This document shows positions 16,833 through 24,849 of a stretch of 64,000 bases of DNA, piece by piece. The notes below the pieces were generated by a model. The model saw only the letters and a list, made by a program, of their open reading frames with translations, did not search any database and was not told the origin of the DNA. A program made the position numbers and the translations under genes. Within the stretch, counting starts at the first letter, position 1. Every line of letters starts with the position of its first letter. The stretch comes from Lachnospiraceae bacterium (GTDB lineage Bacteria > Bacillota > Clostridia > Lachnospirales > Lachnospiraceae): NCBI GenBank assembly GCA_019423745.1, contig JAHZAV010000001.1, forward strand, positions 62,001 through 126,000, in the 5' to 3' direction.

Positions 16833-16844
16833 GAGGCAGGGAAA

Positions 16845-18143
16845 TTGCTTTTATCCATTATTCGTTTTCTTCGGGGGTATATAAAAATAAGGGTATATGG
16901 GTATTCTCCAGAGAGATTTTTGAATGCCTGCAGCCATAAGGATATTTGCCTGTGGGGGCTGAAGCCCGAATGGGGAGCCTATGAAATGTATACGGATGCC
17001 AGAAACTTAAAGAAAATGAAGGCGGTCCTAAAAAAAACCGGAACAAAGATAGAAATTGTGGGTCGGTATGGACTTCCTTTTTTTTTACACAGATATCGAA
17101 AAAGAAGAGTTTTTTTTGCAGGGATTTTCCTTTGTATAGCTTTAATTTATATATTGTCTCTTTTTGTATGGGAAATTGATATCGAAGGAAATCTGAGGAG
17201 AACGGATGAGGCAATTCTTTCTTTCCTGGCTTCAGAGGATATTCGGCACGGAATGCCGGTAAGTGAAGTGAATTGCAGTAAAATTGTCACCAGAATTAGG
17301 GAGGAATATGAAGACGTCATATGGGTGTCCGCTTCTATTCAGGGAGCGAAACTAGTTATTCAGATAAAAGAAAATGAAGATCTTTTGAAGGAAGAGGCAT
17401 CTTTGGATGGAAAGGAAGAAGGGAGGAAAGAGAAAAAAGGAACCGATCTTGTGGCAGACAGGGATTGCACTATTGTATCCATTATAACAAGAAGTGGCGT
17501 GCCGGCAGTCAAAGCCGGAACTAAAGTGAAAAAGGGGGATATTCTTGTATCCGGCAGAGTAGAAATAAAAAACGATGCCGGAGAAGTGACGGGATATCAG
17601 TACAGGGAAGCAGATGCAGATATTCAAGGGGAATATATACAGCAGTATGTCAATATGCTGGAAAGGGAATATCTTGTTAAAGATTATATAAAAGAGAGAA
17701 AACAACAGGTGAAGAAGAGCCAGTGGTATATTAATGTAGGCTCCTGGACAGTTTCTCTTGGAAGTATTGAAAATAAGTATAAGAACTGTGAATATACTAC
17801 TTGGGAAAAGGATCTTAGGATAGGCGAACAATTTATACTGCCTATTTCATTGGGAGTCAGAGAGGTGGTTCCGTATAACACACACAAAGAAAGTCTGACA
17901 GATAAGGAGATTCAGCAAAAGTTGAGTCAGGCATTTGCACTTTGGTGTAGGGAACTGAAAAAAAAGGGGGTAGAAATTATTGGGAATGATGTTAAAATAT
18001 ACACAGAGCAAAAAAAAGCATCCGCAAAAGGAAATGTGACTCTCCAAGGTGAGATTACGGAAAAGAAGGATACAGACATCCTACCGGATCCAGAGGCAGA
18101 GGCTTTGAAAACAGAAAGGGAAAATCAGAATGGGAATGATTGA
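16845..18143 (+). CDS. yqfD: Sporulation protein YqfD (stage IV)
   Basis: YqfD is a membrane protein made in the mother cell and needed for efficient sporulation in Bacillus. The 432 residues start with a cytoplasmic domain (FLRGYIKIRVYGYSPERFLN), followed by one strong span near residues 88-110 (IFLCIALIYILSLFVWEIDI) and a large outer domain with a POTRA-like fold in its first part and a Lys/Glu-rich loop near 185-200. The start is TTG at 16845, 9 bases behind AGGAGG at 16831. No ATG fits. The 3' end overlaps phoH by 14 bases. Confidence 0.92.
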   Translation: MLLSIIRFLRGYIKIRVYGYSPERFLNACSHKDICLWGLKPEWGAYEMYTDARNLKKMKAVLKKTGTKIEIVGRYGLPFFLHRYRKRRVFFAGIFLCIALIYILSLFVWEIDIEGNLRRTDEAILSFLASEDIRHGMPVSEVNCSKIVTRIREEYEDVIWVSASIQGAKLVIQIKENEDLLKEEASLDGKEEGRKEKKGTDLVADRDCTIVSIITRSGVPAVKAGTKVKKGDILVSGRVEIKNDAGEVTGYQYREADADIQGEYIQQYVNMLEREYLVKDYIKERKQQVKKSQWYINVGSWTVSLGSIENKYKNCEYTTWEKDLRIGEQFILPISLGVREVVPYNTHKESLTDKEIQQKLSQAFALWCRELKKKGVEIIGNDVKIYTEQKKASAKGNVTLQGEITEKKDTDILPDPEAEALKTERENQNGND

Positions 18144-19125
18144 AATGACAATAGACATCCCGGCAGAATACCAAATTCCTGTATTTGGACAGTTTGACAA
18201 ATATGCAAAGAAAATTGAGCGAGCCCTTCATGTGACATTGATACCGCGGGGGGATACCGTGAAAATTCTGGGGACAGAGTCACAGGCACAAAGAGCAAAA
18301 AGTGTTTTGGAGCAGTTGACCAGACTTGCAGAAAGAGGAAATGAAATTTTGGAACAAAATGTAGACTACACCTTATCTCTTGCTATGGAGGATCAGGAAG
18401 AGCAGGTGTTGGAAATTGACCGGGATATGATCTGCCAGACGATACAGGGAAAGCCAGTAAAACCAAAAACACTGGGGCAGAAAAAGTACGTAGATGCTAT
18501 TCGGAATAAAATGATTGTGTTTGGTCTTGGACCGGCAGGTACAGGAAAGACTTATCTTGCTATGGCTATGGCTATTACAGCCTTTAAAAATAATGAGGTG
18601 GGAAGAATTATTTTAACCCGTCCAGCAATTGAAGCAGGCGAGAAACTTGGATTTTTGCCAGGTGATCTGCAAAGTAAGATCGATCCCTATCTTCGCCCAC
18701 TTTATGATGCACTATATCAGATTATGGGCGCAGACAGTTTTTTAAAAAATTCAGAAAAAGGGTTGATTGAGGTAGCACCTCTTGCATATATGAGAGGGCG
18801 TACACTTGATAATGCGTTTATTATTTTAGATGAAGCACAGAATACAACCCCGGCACAGATGAAAATGTTTCTGACAAGAATAGGCTTTGGTTCTAAGGTT
18901 GTTATTACCGGAGATGCAACCCAAAAAGATCTTCCGTCCGGGCAGATTTCCGGTTTGGATGTAGCTACAACGGTTGTGAGAAATCTGGAGGATATCAGTA
19001 TCTGTAATCTTACGAGCAGGGATGTAGTGCGCCATCCTTTGGTGCAGAAGATTGTAAAAGCTTATGAGGAGTATGAATCCAGAGAAAACCGCAGAAAAAA
19101 AGGCAAAGATCGGAGGAAAAAATAA
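18130..19125 (+). CDS. phoH: PhoH-like ATPase
   Basis: PhoH family proteins are cytoplasmic ATPases related to the helicase core and linked to RNA metabolism. The 331-residue protein has an N-terminal KH-like part, then Walker A GLGPAGTGKT near residue 132 and Walker B FIILDEAQNTTPAQMK near 231, followed by GDATQKDLPSGQ. It sits between yqfD and ybeY, a conserved Firmicutes order. Its stop overlaps the ybeY start by one base (TAATG). Confidence 0.95.
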   Translation: MGMIEMTIDIPAEYQIPVFGQFDKYAKKIERALHVTLIPRGDTVKILGTESQAQRAKSVLEQLTRLAERGNEILEQNVDYTLSLAMEDQEEQVLEIDRDMICQTIQGKPVKPKTLGQKKYVDAIRNKMIVFGLGPAGTGKTYLAMAMAITAFKNNEVGRIILTRPAIEAGEKLGFLPGDLQSKIDPYLRPLYDALYQIMGADSFLKNSEKGLIEVAPLAYMRGRTLDNAFIILDEAQNTTPAQMKMFLTRIGFGSKVVITGDATQKDLPSGQISGLDVATTVVRNLEDISICNLTSRDVVRHPLVQKIVKAYEEYESRENRRKKGKDRRKK

Positions 19126-19619
19126 TGTCTCTGTTTTATGAGGAGGAAGGGGAGAAAAAGCTCCCGCTTCCTTGTGAAGAATTGGCTACGGATGTGGTAA
19201 CTGCAGCTCTTGACTATATTGGCTGCCCCTATGAGACACAGATTAACTTGCTGCTTACCACAGATGAGCAAATTAAGGAAATGAATCGGGATTTTCGGGG
19301 AATTGACCGCCCAACGGATGTATTGTCATTTCCTATGGTGGAATACGAAATTCCTGGAGAATTTGATTTCCTTGAGGAGAGAGAAGACTGTTTTGATCCT
19401 GAGAGCGGAGAGCTTGTGCTGGGGGATATTGTTATATCCAAAGACAAGGTAATGGAACAGTCGAAAGCATACGGACACTCACCAAAGAGAGAATTTGCTT
19501 TCTTAATCGCCCATTCTGTGTTACACTTAACAGGATACGATCATATAGACGAGGAAGAGCGTCTTTTAATGGAAGAAAAACAGAGAGCAATATTGGAAAG
19601 AATGAATATTCTCCGTTAA
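19125..19619 (+). CDS. ybeY: Endoribonuclease YbeY
   Basis: YbeY is a zinc-dependent single-strand RNase needed for 16S rRNA 3' end maturation and ribosome quality control. The metal-binding H-x3-H-x5-H motif is intact in HSVLHLTGYDH (about residues 130-140), and the upstream RPTDVLSFP motif is present. The 164-residue length is normal. The ATG overlaps the phoH stop. A diacylglycerol kinase gene and era, which often follow in Firmicutes, are not next to it here. Confidence 0.95.
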   Translation: MSLFYEEEGEKKLPLPCEELATDVVTAALDYIGCPYETQINLLLTTDEQIKEMNRDFRGIDRPTDVLSFPMVEYEIPGEFDFLEEREDCFDPESGELVLGDIVISKDKVMEQSKAYGHSPKREFAFLIAHSVLHLTGYDHIDEEERLLMEEKQRAILERMNILR

Positions 19620-19673
19620 TGATGAAATCAGAAATGACTTACCGAAGAGATAGAAGAAACATGGAGCAACACT

Positions 19674-21338
19674 ATGGCGGATAAGAAAAAAGGAACCAAT
19701 TTTTTGATGCAGGGGACAATCCTTGCAGCAGCGGCTATGATTACCAAAATTGTAGGACTTGCCTATCGTATTCCTCTTACCAATATTATGGGAGCAGAGG
19801 GAAATGGATATTATGGCGTTGTCTTTCAGGTGTATAGTCTGGCGTTAATGCTGACATCTTACAGCCTTCCTATGGCTGTGTCCAAACTCGTGTCAGCACG
19901 GGTTGCAGTGGGACAATATAAAAATGCATACAGAGTTTTTAAAGGGGCAATGACTTTTGGCGTTCTTTCTGGTGGTATTGTTTCGGCAATCGTCTTTTTT
20001 AATGCCAAATTTATCTCTGAAGAGATTATGAAGATGGGATTGAGTGTCTATGCACTGAGAGTTCTGGCACCTTGTATATTAATTGTAGCAATTTTAGGTG
20101 TGCTTCGGGGATTTTTTCAAGGTTATGGTACAATGATCCCTACGGCTGTATCTCAGGTGGCAGAGCAGCTGATTAATGCTATTGTCAGTGTGGTTGGGGC
20201 GTATCTGCTGATGAAAACCGGGCAGAGTATGGCCAGTGGTGAGAATAAAGAGTCCTATGGAGCCGCTTTTGCAGCTGCAGGAGGAACTCTTGGTACAGTA
20301 ATAGGAGCGCTTACTGCACTTTTATTCTTATTATTTGTATTTACAGCTTATAAAACCCGATTGAAGCGTCAGATACGAAGAGATCGGACAAGGAGAGTAG
20401 AAAGTCAGAAAACAATTTACAAAGTGCTTTTGCTTACCATTGCGCCTGTCATTTTAAGCGCTACTGTTTATAACATCAGTAATCTGATTGATCAGACAAT
20501 GTTTTCCAATATTATGGCTGCTCAGGGAATGGCGGAGAAGGAGTATTCCAGTCTTCTTGGTCTGCTTAACGGGCAGTATGATACAATGACAAATATTCCG
20601 CTTAGTGTATCAAGTGCTCTGGCAGCCTCTTTTATGCCAAGTCTTGTTGCTACTCTGCAGACTGGAAACCGGAAACAGATCCACAATAAAATCAATATGG
20701 TATCCAGATTTAATATGATGATTGCAATCCCTTGTGCAGCTGCTTTTATTACATTGTCCACTCCGATTTTGGATCTCCTTTATTTCAATCAGGACAATGC
20801 GATTCCTGCTCTTATGCTTAGAATTGGTGGGATATCTGTTGTATTTTTCTGCCTTTCGACCGTAACGAATGCAGCTTTGCAGGGATTGGATCGTATGGTG
20901 GCACCGGTGAAAAATGGAGCTATTTCACTTGTAATACATGTGGTTTCTTTATTTATTATGCTCGTAGTATTTAAGTGGGGAATTTATTCCATTCCCATCA
21001 GTAAGATTATTTTTGCCGGATCTACCTGTATTTTAAATGCCCATGATCTTCGTGGAGCTTGTGGCTATATGCAGGAGCAAAGGCAGACATTTGTAATTCC
21101 GGCAATTGCGGCGGTTATTATGAGTGGAGTGTCTTTGATTGTACATCTTATGTGCGAACTTTTTATTGGAGAGATGGCTGCAGCTATTATTGCAATTATT
21201 GTAGCCGTGATTGTTTATGGAATTGCTTTAGTAGGGCTTGGTGGCATTACGGAAGAAGAGATTTTGTCTGCACCAAAAGGAGCCACTCTTGTGGCTTTAT
21301 GCAGAAAACTGCATCTTTTAAAGGGACAATATCGTTAA
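19674..21338 (+). CDS. SpoVB/MurJ-type lipid flippase (oligosaccharide exporter superfamily)
   Basis: The 554-residue polytopic membrane protein (about 14 spans) belongs to the MVF/polysaccharide-transport branch of the MOP superfamily. The opening FLMQGTILAAAAMITKIVGL followed by AYRIPLTNIMGAEGNGYYGV is typical of SpoVB, YtgP and related Firmicutes proteins, which flip lipid-linked cell-wall or cortex precursors. Location after yqfC-yqfD-phoH-ybeY supports a sporulation or wall role, but SpoVB cannot be separated from a vegetative Amj/MurJ substitute by sequence alone. Confidence 0.88.
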   Translation: MADKKKGTNFLMQGTILAAAAMITKIVGLAYRIPLTNIMGAEGNGYYGVVFQVYSLALMLTSYSLPMAVSKLVSARVAVGQYKNAYRVFKGAMTFGVLSGGIVSAIVFFNAKFISEEIMKMGLSVYALRVLAPCILIVAILGVLRGFFQGYGTMIPTAVSQVAEQLINAIVSVVGAYLLMKTGQSMASGENKESYGAAFAAAGGTLGTVIGALTALLFLLFVFTAYKTRLKRQIRRDRTRRVESQKTIYKVLLLTIAPVILSATVYNISNLIDQTMFSNIMAAQGMAEKEYSSLLGLLNGQYDTMTNIPLSVSSALAASFMPSLVATLQTGNRKQIHNKINMVSRFNMMIAIPCAAAFITLSTPILDLLYFNQDNAIPALMLRIGGISVVFFCLSTVTNAALQGLDRMVAPVKNGAISLVIHVVSLFIMLVVFKWGIYSIPISKIIFAGSTCILNAHDLRGACGYMQEQRQTFVIPAIAAVIMSGVSLIVHLMCELFIGEMAAAIIAIIVAVIVYGIALVGLGGITEEEILSAPKGATLVALCRKLHLLKGQYR

Positions 21339-21379
21339 CAAAAATGTCTCTGTTCTTTAAATATGTATAAATTAGAAGA

Positions 21380-21446
21380 AAAAGACCGATACTTTACTAA
21401 AAAAGGAGTTGTCCTTATGAAAAGAAAGTTAAGTATCGGTTTTTTT
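21380..21446 (+). promoter_or_regulatory. Long-loop hairpin with T tract spanning the BofC-like start
   Basis: Bases 21380-21394 pair with 21431-21445 in a 15-bp stem (one G-U pair). The 36-nt loop holds the AAAGGAG box and the start codon at 21417. The 3' arm lies inside the coding region and ends in a run of seven T, as in an intrinsic terminator. It could terminate flippase transcripts or gate expression of the gene; either is inference. Confidence 0.5.
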
Positions 21447-21797
21447 ACAGCATCTTTGGCAGCATTTATTATTCTGGCAGCGGCTTATCATTTTACTTAT
21501 GAAAGAGCAGTAGATCGGGCCAGAGAAGAAATGCAGCAGACGGCATCACAAAAAAACATTGGTGAAAATGAAGAGACGGTTACTACAGAAGGGGATGCTA
21601 CGAAAGAGGATTGTTACTATCTTATGGAAGTAAATGGCTATGTGGTTGTGTTCTTAAGTGATAAAAAGACGGCTTATGATTATACAAATATTGAAGTTTC
21701 CTCTCTTCCTCCAGAATTACAAAATGAAATAAAAAATGGAAAATATATTGAGAGCACCAAGCTTCTTTATAGTTTTCTGGAGAATTATTCCAGTTGA
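21417..21797 (+). CDS. BofC C-terminal-domain-like membrane-anchored protein
   Basis: This 126-residue protein has an uncleaved or signal-like hydrophobic N-terminus (KRKLSIGFFTASLAAFIILA), a polar linker and a 50-residue C-terminal domain: CYYLMEVNGYVVVFLSDKKT, then YDYTNIEVSSLPPE, ending KYIESTKLLYSFLENYSS. That domain resembles the C-terminal domain of BofC, which in Bacillus controls SpoIVB signalling during sporulation. The N-terminal BofC domain is absent. The start was placed at 21417 behind AAAGGAG, not at the in-frame ATG at 21363. Family assignment is from recalled pattern, so moderate. Confidence 0.65.
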   Translation: MKRKLSIGFFTASLAAFIILAAAYHFTYERAVDRAREEMQQTASQKNIGENEETVTTEGDATKEDCYYLMEVNGYVVVFLSDKKTAYDYTNIEVSSLPPELQNEIKNGKYIESTKLLYSFLENYSS

Positions 21798-21955
21798 TTT
21801 GTAAAGAGTCTGAATGTGAAAACACCTTGCCCATTTGGGCAGGATAGTGTAAGATGGATAGCGAATCATGATGGTATTTCTATGCAGAGAAAAATGATAT
21901 GGATAGATATTGTTTTTCTGTATATGAATGTGTAAGAAAAGTAGAGGAAAATACG

Positions 21956-22177
21956 ATGGATGAAAATAAGATAAAAAGAATTAATGAATTGTACCGCCGT
22001 TCTAAGGCTGAAGGTCTGACAGAGGAAGAAAAAAAAGAACAGCAGCTCCTTCGCCGGGAATATATAGAATCAGTCAAAGCAAATCTTAGAGGGCAACTGA
22101 ATCATATTTCCATACAGGAGAAAGATGGTTCTATTACGGATCTGGGTGAGAAATTTGGTGGAAAAGCAGGAAATTAG
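21956..22177 (+). CDS. YnzC/DUF896 family protein
   Basis: The 73-residue protein matches the YnzC family: ENKIKRINELYRRSKAEGLT, then EEEKKEQQLLRREYIESVK, then NLRGQLNHI. YnzC of Bacillus subtilis lies in the SOS-regulated yneA-yneB-ynzC operon and folds as a small two-helix hairpin; its function is unknown. Here it is not next to yneA or lexA, which sit 33 kb away. The start was set at 21956 behind AGAGG. Its 3' end overlaps the cyclo-ligase gene by about 20 bases. Confidence 0.9.
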   Translation: MDENKIKRINELYRRSKAEGLTEEEKKEQQLLRREYIESVKANLRGQLNHISIQEKDGSITDLGEKFGGKAGN

Positions 22178-22718
22178 GAAACGGATTCTCGCTTTGCGAG
22201 AATCTATAAGTGAAACGGAATGGAAACAAAAGACCAGGGATATTGCTGAAAAAGTGACGGAACACCCTGCATTTTTAAGGGCGGAAGAAATTTATTGCTA
22301 TATGGATTTCCGTCGGGAAGTAGGGACTCGCGGGATAATTGAAAAAGCCTGGGAGCTGAATAAAAAAGTTGCCATACCCCGAATAGAGGGCAAAAGAATG
22401 GAATTTTATTATATTTCTTCTTTTACTGAAACTCATCCGGGAAGATTTGGAATCGTGGAACCCAATAATATAAAACCGGCATCCGGAAGAGATGGGCTGA
22501 TGTTGATGCCAGGTGCTGTATTCGATCATAAACTTCACAGAATCGGATACGGAGGTGGTTTCTATGACCGTTATCTTAAAACGCATACCGCCCTTTTTTT
22601 AATGGCTCTGGCTTTCGAATTTCAGGTACTTGCTCATATTCCACATGAAGAATACGATATCTGCCCGCATATCCTTGTGACAGAGGAGCAGATAAAGATA
22701 AGGGGGAGAAGGATATGA
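22158..22718 (+). CDS. 5-formyltetrahydrofolate cyclo-ligase
   Basis: The enzyme uses ATP to convert 5-formyl-THF to 5,10-methenyl-THF in one-carbon metabolism. Visible motifs are KQEIRKRILALRESIS at the N-terminus, the active-site LMLMPGAVFDHKLHRIGYGG (about residues 113-132) continuing GGFYDRYL, and the terminal DICPHILVTEEQI. A GTG at 22158 gives the usual N-terminus and 186 residues; an upstream in-frame ATG at 22125 would add 11 residues lacking conservation. It overlaps ynzC upstream and DUF4250 downstream, suggesting one translational unit. Confidence 0.92.
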   Translation: MEKQEIRKRILALRESISETEWKQKTRDIAEKVTEHPAFLRAEEIYCYMDFRREVGTRGIIEKAWELNKKVAIPRIEGKRMEFYYISSFTETHPGRFGIVEPNNIKPASGRDGLMLMPGAVFDHKLHRIGYGGGFYDRYLKTHTALFLMALAFEFQVLAHIPHEEYDICPHILVTEEQIKIRGRRI

Positions 22719-22897
22719 TGACAGAACTGCCCAATGACCCGGTTTTAATGCTGGGGGTAGTGAATACAAAGCTTAGAGATTATTACAGTAACCTGGATAT
22801 CTTGTGTGAAGAGATGCAGGTGGAAAAAGAAAAAATCGTGGAAAAACTGAAAGGAATAGATTATGAATATGATGAATCCAGAAATCAGTTTATATAA
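22715..22897 (+). CDS. DUF4250 family small protein
   Basis: The 60-residue protein fits DUF4250: LPNDPVLMLGVVNTKLRDYY, then SNLDILCEEMQVEKEKIVEK, then IDYEYDESRNQF. The fold looks like a small helical, possibly DNA-binding, domain; no function is known. The ATG at 22715 overlaps the cyclo-ligase stop, and the 3' end overlaps miaB by 35 bases, so it is locked into this translational chain. Confidence 0.88.
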   Translation: MMTELPNDPVLMLGVVNTKLRDYYSNLDILCEEMQVEKEKIVEKLKGIDYEYDESRNQFI

Positions 22898-24305
22898 AGA
22901 AGCGCCGGTATTGGAGCCGGAACGTCAATATTACTTCATTGAAAAAGCAAAAATTTTAATAAAGCAGCTTTCGGAAAAAGCTGGGCGTCCACTTACATTT
23001 TGCGTGACAACATTTGGCTGTCAGATGAATGCAAGGGATTCAGAAAAATTATGTGGTATTCTAAAAAAAATCGGATACATAGAGCAGGAAGAGGAAGAAA
23101 GTGCAGATTTTGTGATTTATAATACCTGCACTGTGCGGGAAAATGCCAATCAAAGAGTATATGGCCGACTGGGACAGCTTGGAAAGGCCAAAAAGAAAAA
23201 TCCATATATGATTATCGGACTTTGCGGCTGTATGATGCAGGAACCGGAAGTGGTTGAAAAAATCAAAAAAAGCTATCATTTTACAGATATTATTTTTGGG
23301 ACACATAATATTTATAAATTTGCGGAGTTGATTGTATCCAGGCTGGAATCAGATCGTATGATTATTGATATCTGGAAGGATACCGATAAAATTGTAGAAG
23401 ATCTTCCTGTAGAAAGAAAATATCCTTTTAAGTCAGGAGTAAATATTATGTTTGGCTGCAATAATTTCTGCAGTTACTGTATTGTTCCTTACGTAAGAGG
23501 GCGAGAGCGGAGCAGGGAACCGAAAGCCATCCTCAGAGAAATTGAAAAGTTAGCTCAGGATGGAGTTGTAGAGATTATGCTACTTGGACAAAATGTTAAT
23601 TCCTATGGAAAGACGTTGGAGGAACCCATGTCTTTTGCCCAGCTTCTCAAGGAAGTGGAAAAAATAGAAGGTATTAAACGAATTCGTTTCATGACCTCAC
23701 ATCCAAAGGATCTTTCCGATGAGCTGATTCAGGTTATGGCGGAATCCCATAAAATCTGCCGACATCTTCATCTGCCGGTGCAGTCGGGAAGCAGCCGGAT
23801 TTTAAAGAAAATGAACCGTCGCTATACAAAAGAACAATATCTTGCGCTTGTAGATAAAATACGTCAGGCAATCCCTGATATTTCTCTGACTACAGATATT
23901 ATAGTAGGTTTTCCAGGAGAAACGGAGGAAGATTTTCTTGAGACTATGGATGTAGTAAAAAAGGTGCGTTATGATAGTGCTTTTACATTTATTTATTCCA
24001 AAAGAACAGGAACACCGGCAGCTGTTATGGAAGATCAAATTCCTCAGGATGTAATTAAAGATCGTTTTGATAGACTTCTAAAAGAAGTGCAGCATATTTC
24101 TTCAGAGGTATGTGCTGTTCACCAGGGAACTACACAGACTGTTTTGGTAGAGTCGGTAAATGATCATGAACCAGGAATGGTAACAGGGCGATTGAGCAAT
24201 AATCTTCTGGTACATTTCCCCGGGAACGAGAAACTGATCGGTTCACTGGTAAATGTTCATTTGGATGTGTGTAAGGGATTTTACTATATCGGTACGTTGG
24301 AATAG
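22863..24305 (+). CDS. miaB: tRNA-2-methylthio-N6-dimethylallyladenosine synthase MiaB
   Basis: MiaB is a radical SAM methylthiotransferase that adds the 2-methylthio group to i6A37 of tRNAs, the step after MiaA. The 480 residues hold the N-terminal UPF0004 domain with three cluster-binding cysteines (TFGCQMNARDSE, NTCTVRENA, GLCGCMMQ), the radical SAM triad C199-x3-C203-x2-C206 in GCNNFCSYCIVPYVRGRE, and a C-terminal TRAM domain. Several ATGs stand close together at the start; 22863 is the first. The partner miaA lies 5 kb downstream. Confidence 0.96.
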   Translation: MNMMNPEISLYKEAPVLEPERQYYFIEKAKILIKQLSEKAGRPLTFCVTTFGCQMNARDSEKLCGILKKIGYIEQEEEESADFVIYNTCTVRENANQRVYGRLGQLGKAKKKNPYMIIGLCGCMMQEPEVVEKIKKSYHFTDIIFGTHNIYKFAELIVSRLESDRMIIDIWKDTDKIVEDLPVERKYPFKSGVNIMFGCNNFCSYCIVPYVRGRERSREPKAILREIEKLAQDGVVEIMLLGQNVNSYGKTLEEPMSFAQLLKEVEKIEGIKRIRFMTSHPKDLSDELIQVMAESHKICRHLHLPVQSGSSRILKKMNRRYTKEQYLALVDKIRQAIPDISLTTDIIVGFPGETEEDFLETMDVVKKVRYDSAFTFIYSKRTGTPAAVMEDQIPQDVIKDRFDRLLKEVQHISSEVCAVHQGTTQTVLVESVNDHEPGMVTGRLSNNLLVHFPGNEKLIGSLVNVHLDVCKGFYYIGTLE

Positions 24306-24322
24306 GGTATAATTCAGGGAGG

Positions 24323-24366
24323 AAACGCTCACACTATATGGGAAAACATATAGTGAGGGCGTTTTT
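24323..24366 (+). terminator. Terminator hairpin after miaB, overlapping the next gene's ribosome site
   Basis: Bases 24323-24340 pair with 24347-24364 in a long, nearly perfect stem with a 6-nt loop and a TTTTT end. The 3' arm contains GAGGG (24355-24359), the only Shine-Dalgarno-like sequence before the ATG at 24369. Folding would both end miaB transcripts and hide that site. Confidence 0.8.
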
Positions 24367-24368
24367 AC

Positions 24369-24785
24369 ATGAAGAGACTTGGTGAATATTTGTTTTTGTG
24401 GGTAGTAGGCGGAACACTATATTATTCCTTTGAATTTATTTTTCGTGGATTTTCCCATTGGAGTATGTTTGTTTTGGGGGGAATATGCCTTGTGTTCTGT
24501 TCCTGGCAGGGGCAAATTCTGGAATGGAAGGATCCGTTTTTTCGGCAGGTTCTGCGTTGTATGATCTTTGTAACTTCCTGCGAGTTTATTACGGGAATTA
24601 TTGTGAATAAATGGATGAAGTGGCATGTATGGGACTATACAGGACTCCCATTTCAGCTATGGGGGCAGATATGCCTGCCCTTTATGATTATTTTTTCTGG
24701 TCTGTGCGCCATTGGCATTTTGCTTGGCGCCTATATTTTGTGGGGAGTGTTTGGAGAGAAAAAACCACATTTTTTCTTGTTTTAA
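24369..24785 (+). CDS. CmpB-like putative ABC-transporter type IV membrane protein (PF06541-like)
   Basis: The 138-residue protein has about four hydrophobic spans. The central part, EFITGIIVNKWMKWHVWDYT followed by GLPFQLWGQICLPF, is the signature of the CmpB-like family, whose role is unknown despite the ABC name. The start is just 3 bases past a terminator hairpin whose 3' arm contains its only plausible ribosome site. A mutS promoter follows. The family is assigned from memory of this WDY...GQICL pattern. Confidence 0.75.
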   Translation: MKRLGEYLFLWVVGGTLYYSFEFIFRGFSHWSMFVLGGICLVFCSWQGQILEWKDPFFRQVLRCMIFVTSCEFITGIIVNKWMKWHVWDYTGLPFQLWGQICLPFMIIFSGLCAIGILLGAYILWGVFGEKKPHFFLF

Positions 24786-24800
24786 CTTTGGCAAAAAATA

Positions 24801-24809
24801 TGCTATACT
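24801..24809 (+). promoter_or_regulatory. Extended -10 promoter of mutS
   Basis: TGCTATACT is an extended -10 (TG-N-TATACT) 41 bases before the mutS start. The -35 position (TTTAAC at 24781-24786) is poor, as extended -10 promoters allow. Confidence 0.6.
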
Positions 24810-24849
24810 AAATGAGCACAAAAGATTAAGCATAAAAAGGAGTACTTAA

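Noticed and set aside
21824..21842. Terminator after the BofC-like gene
   Set aside because: The 8-bp stem around GCCCATTTGGGC has no following T run.
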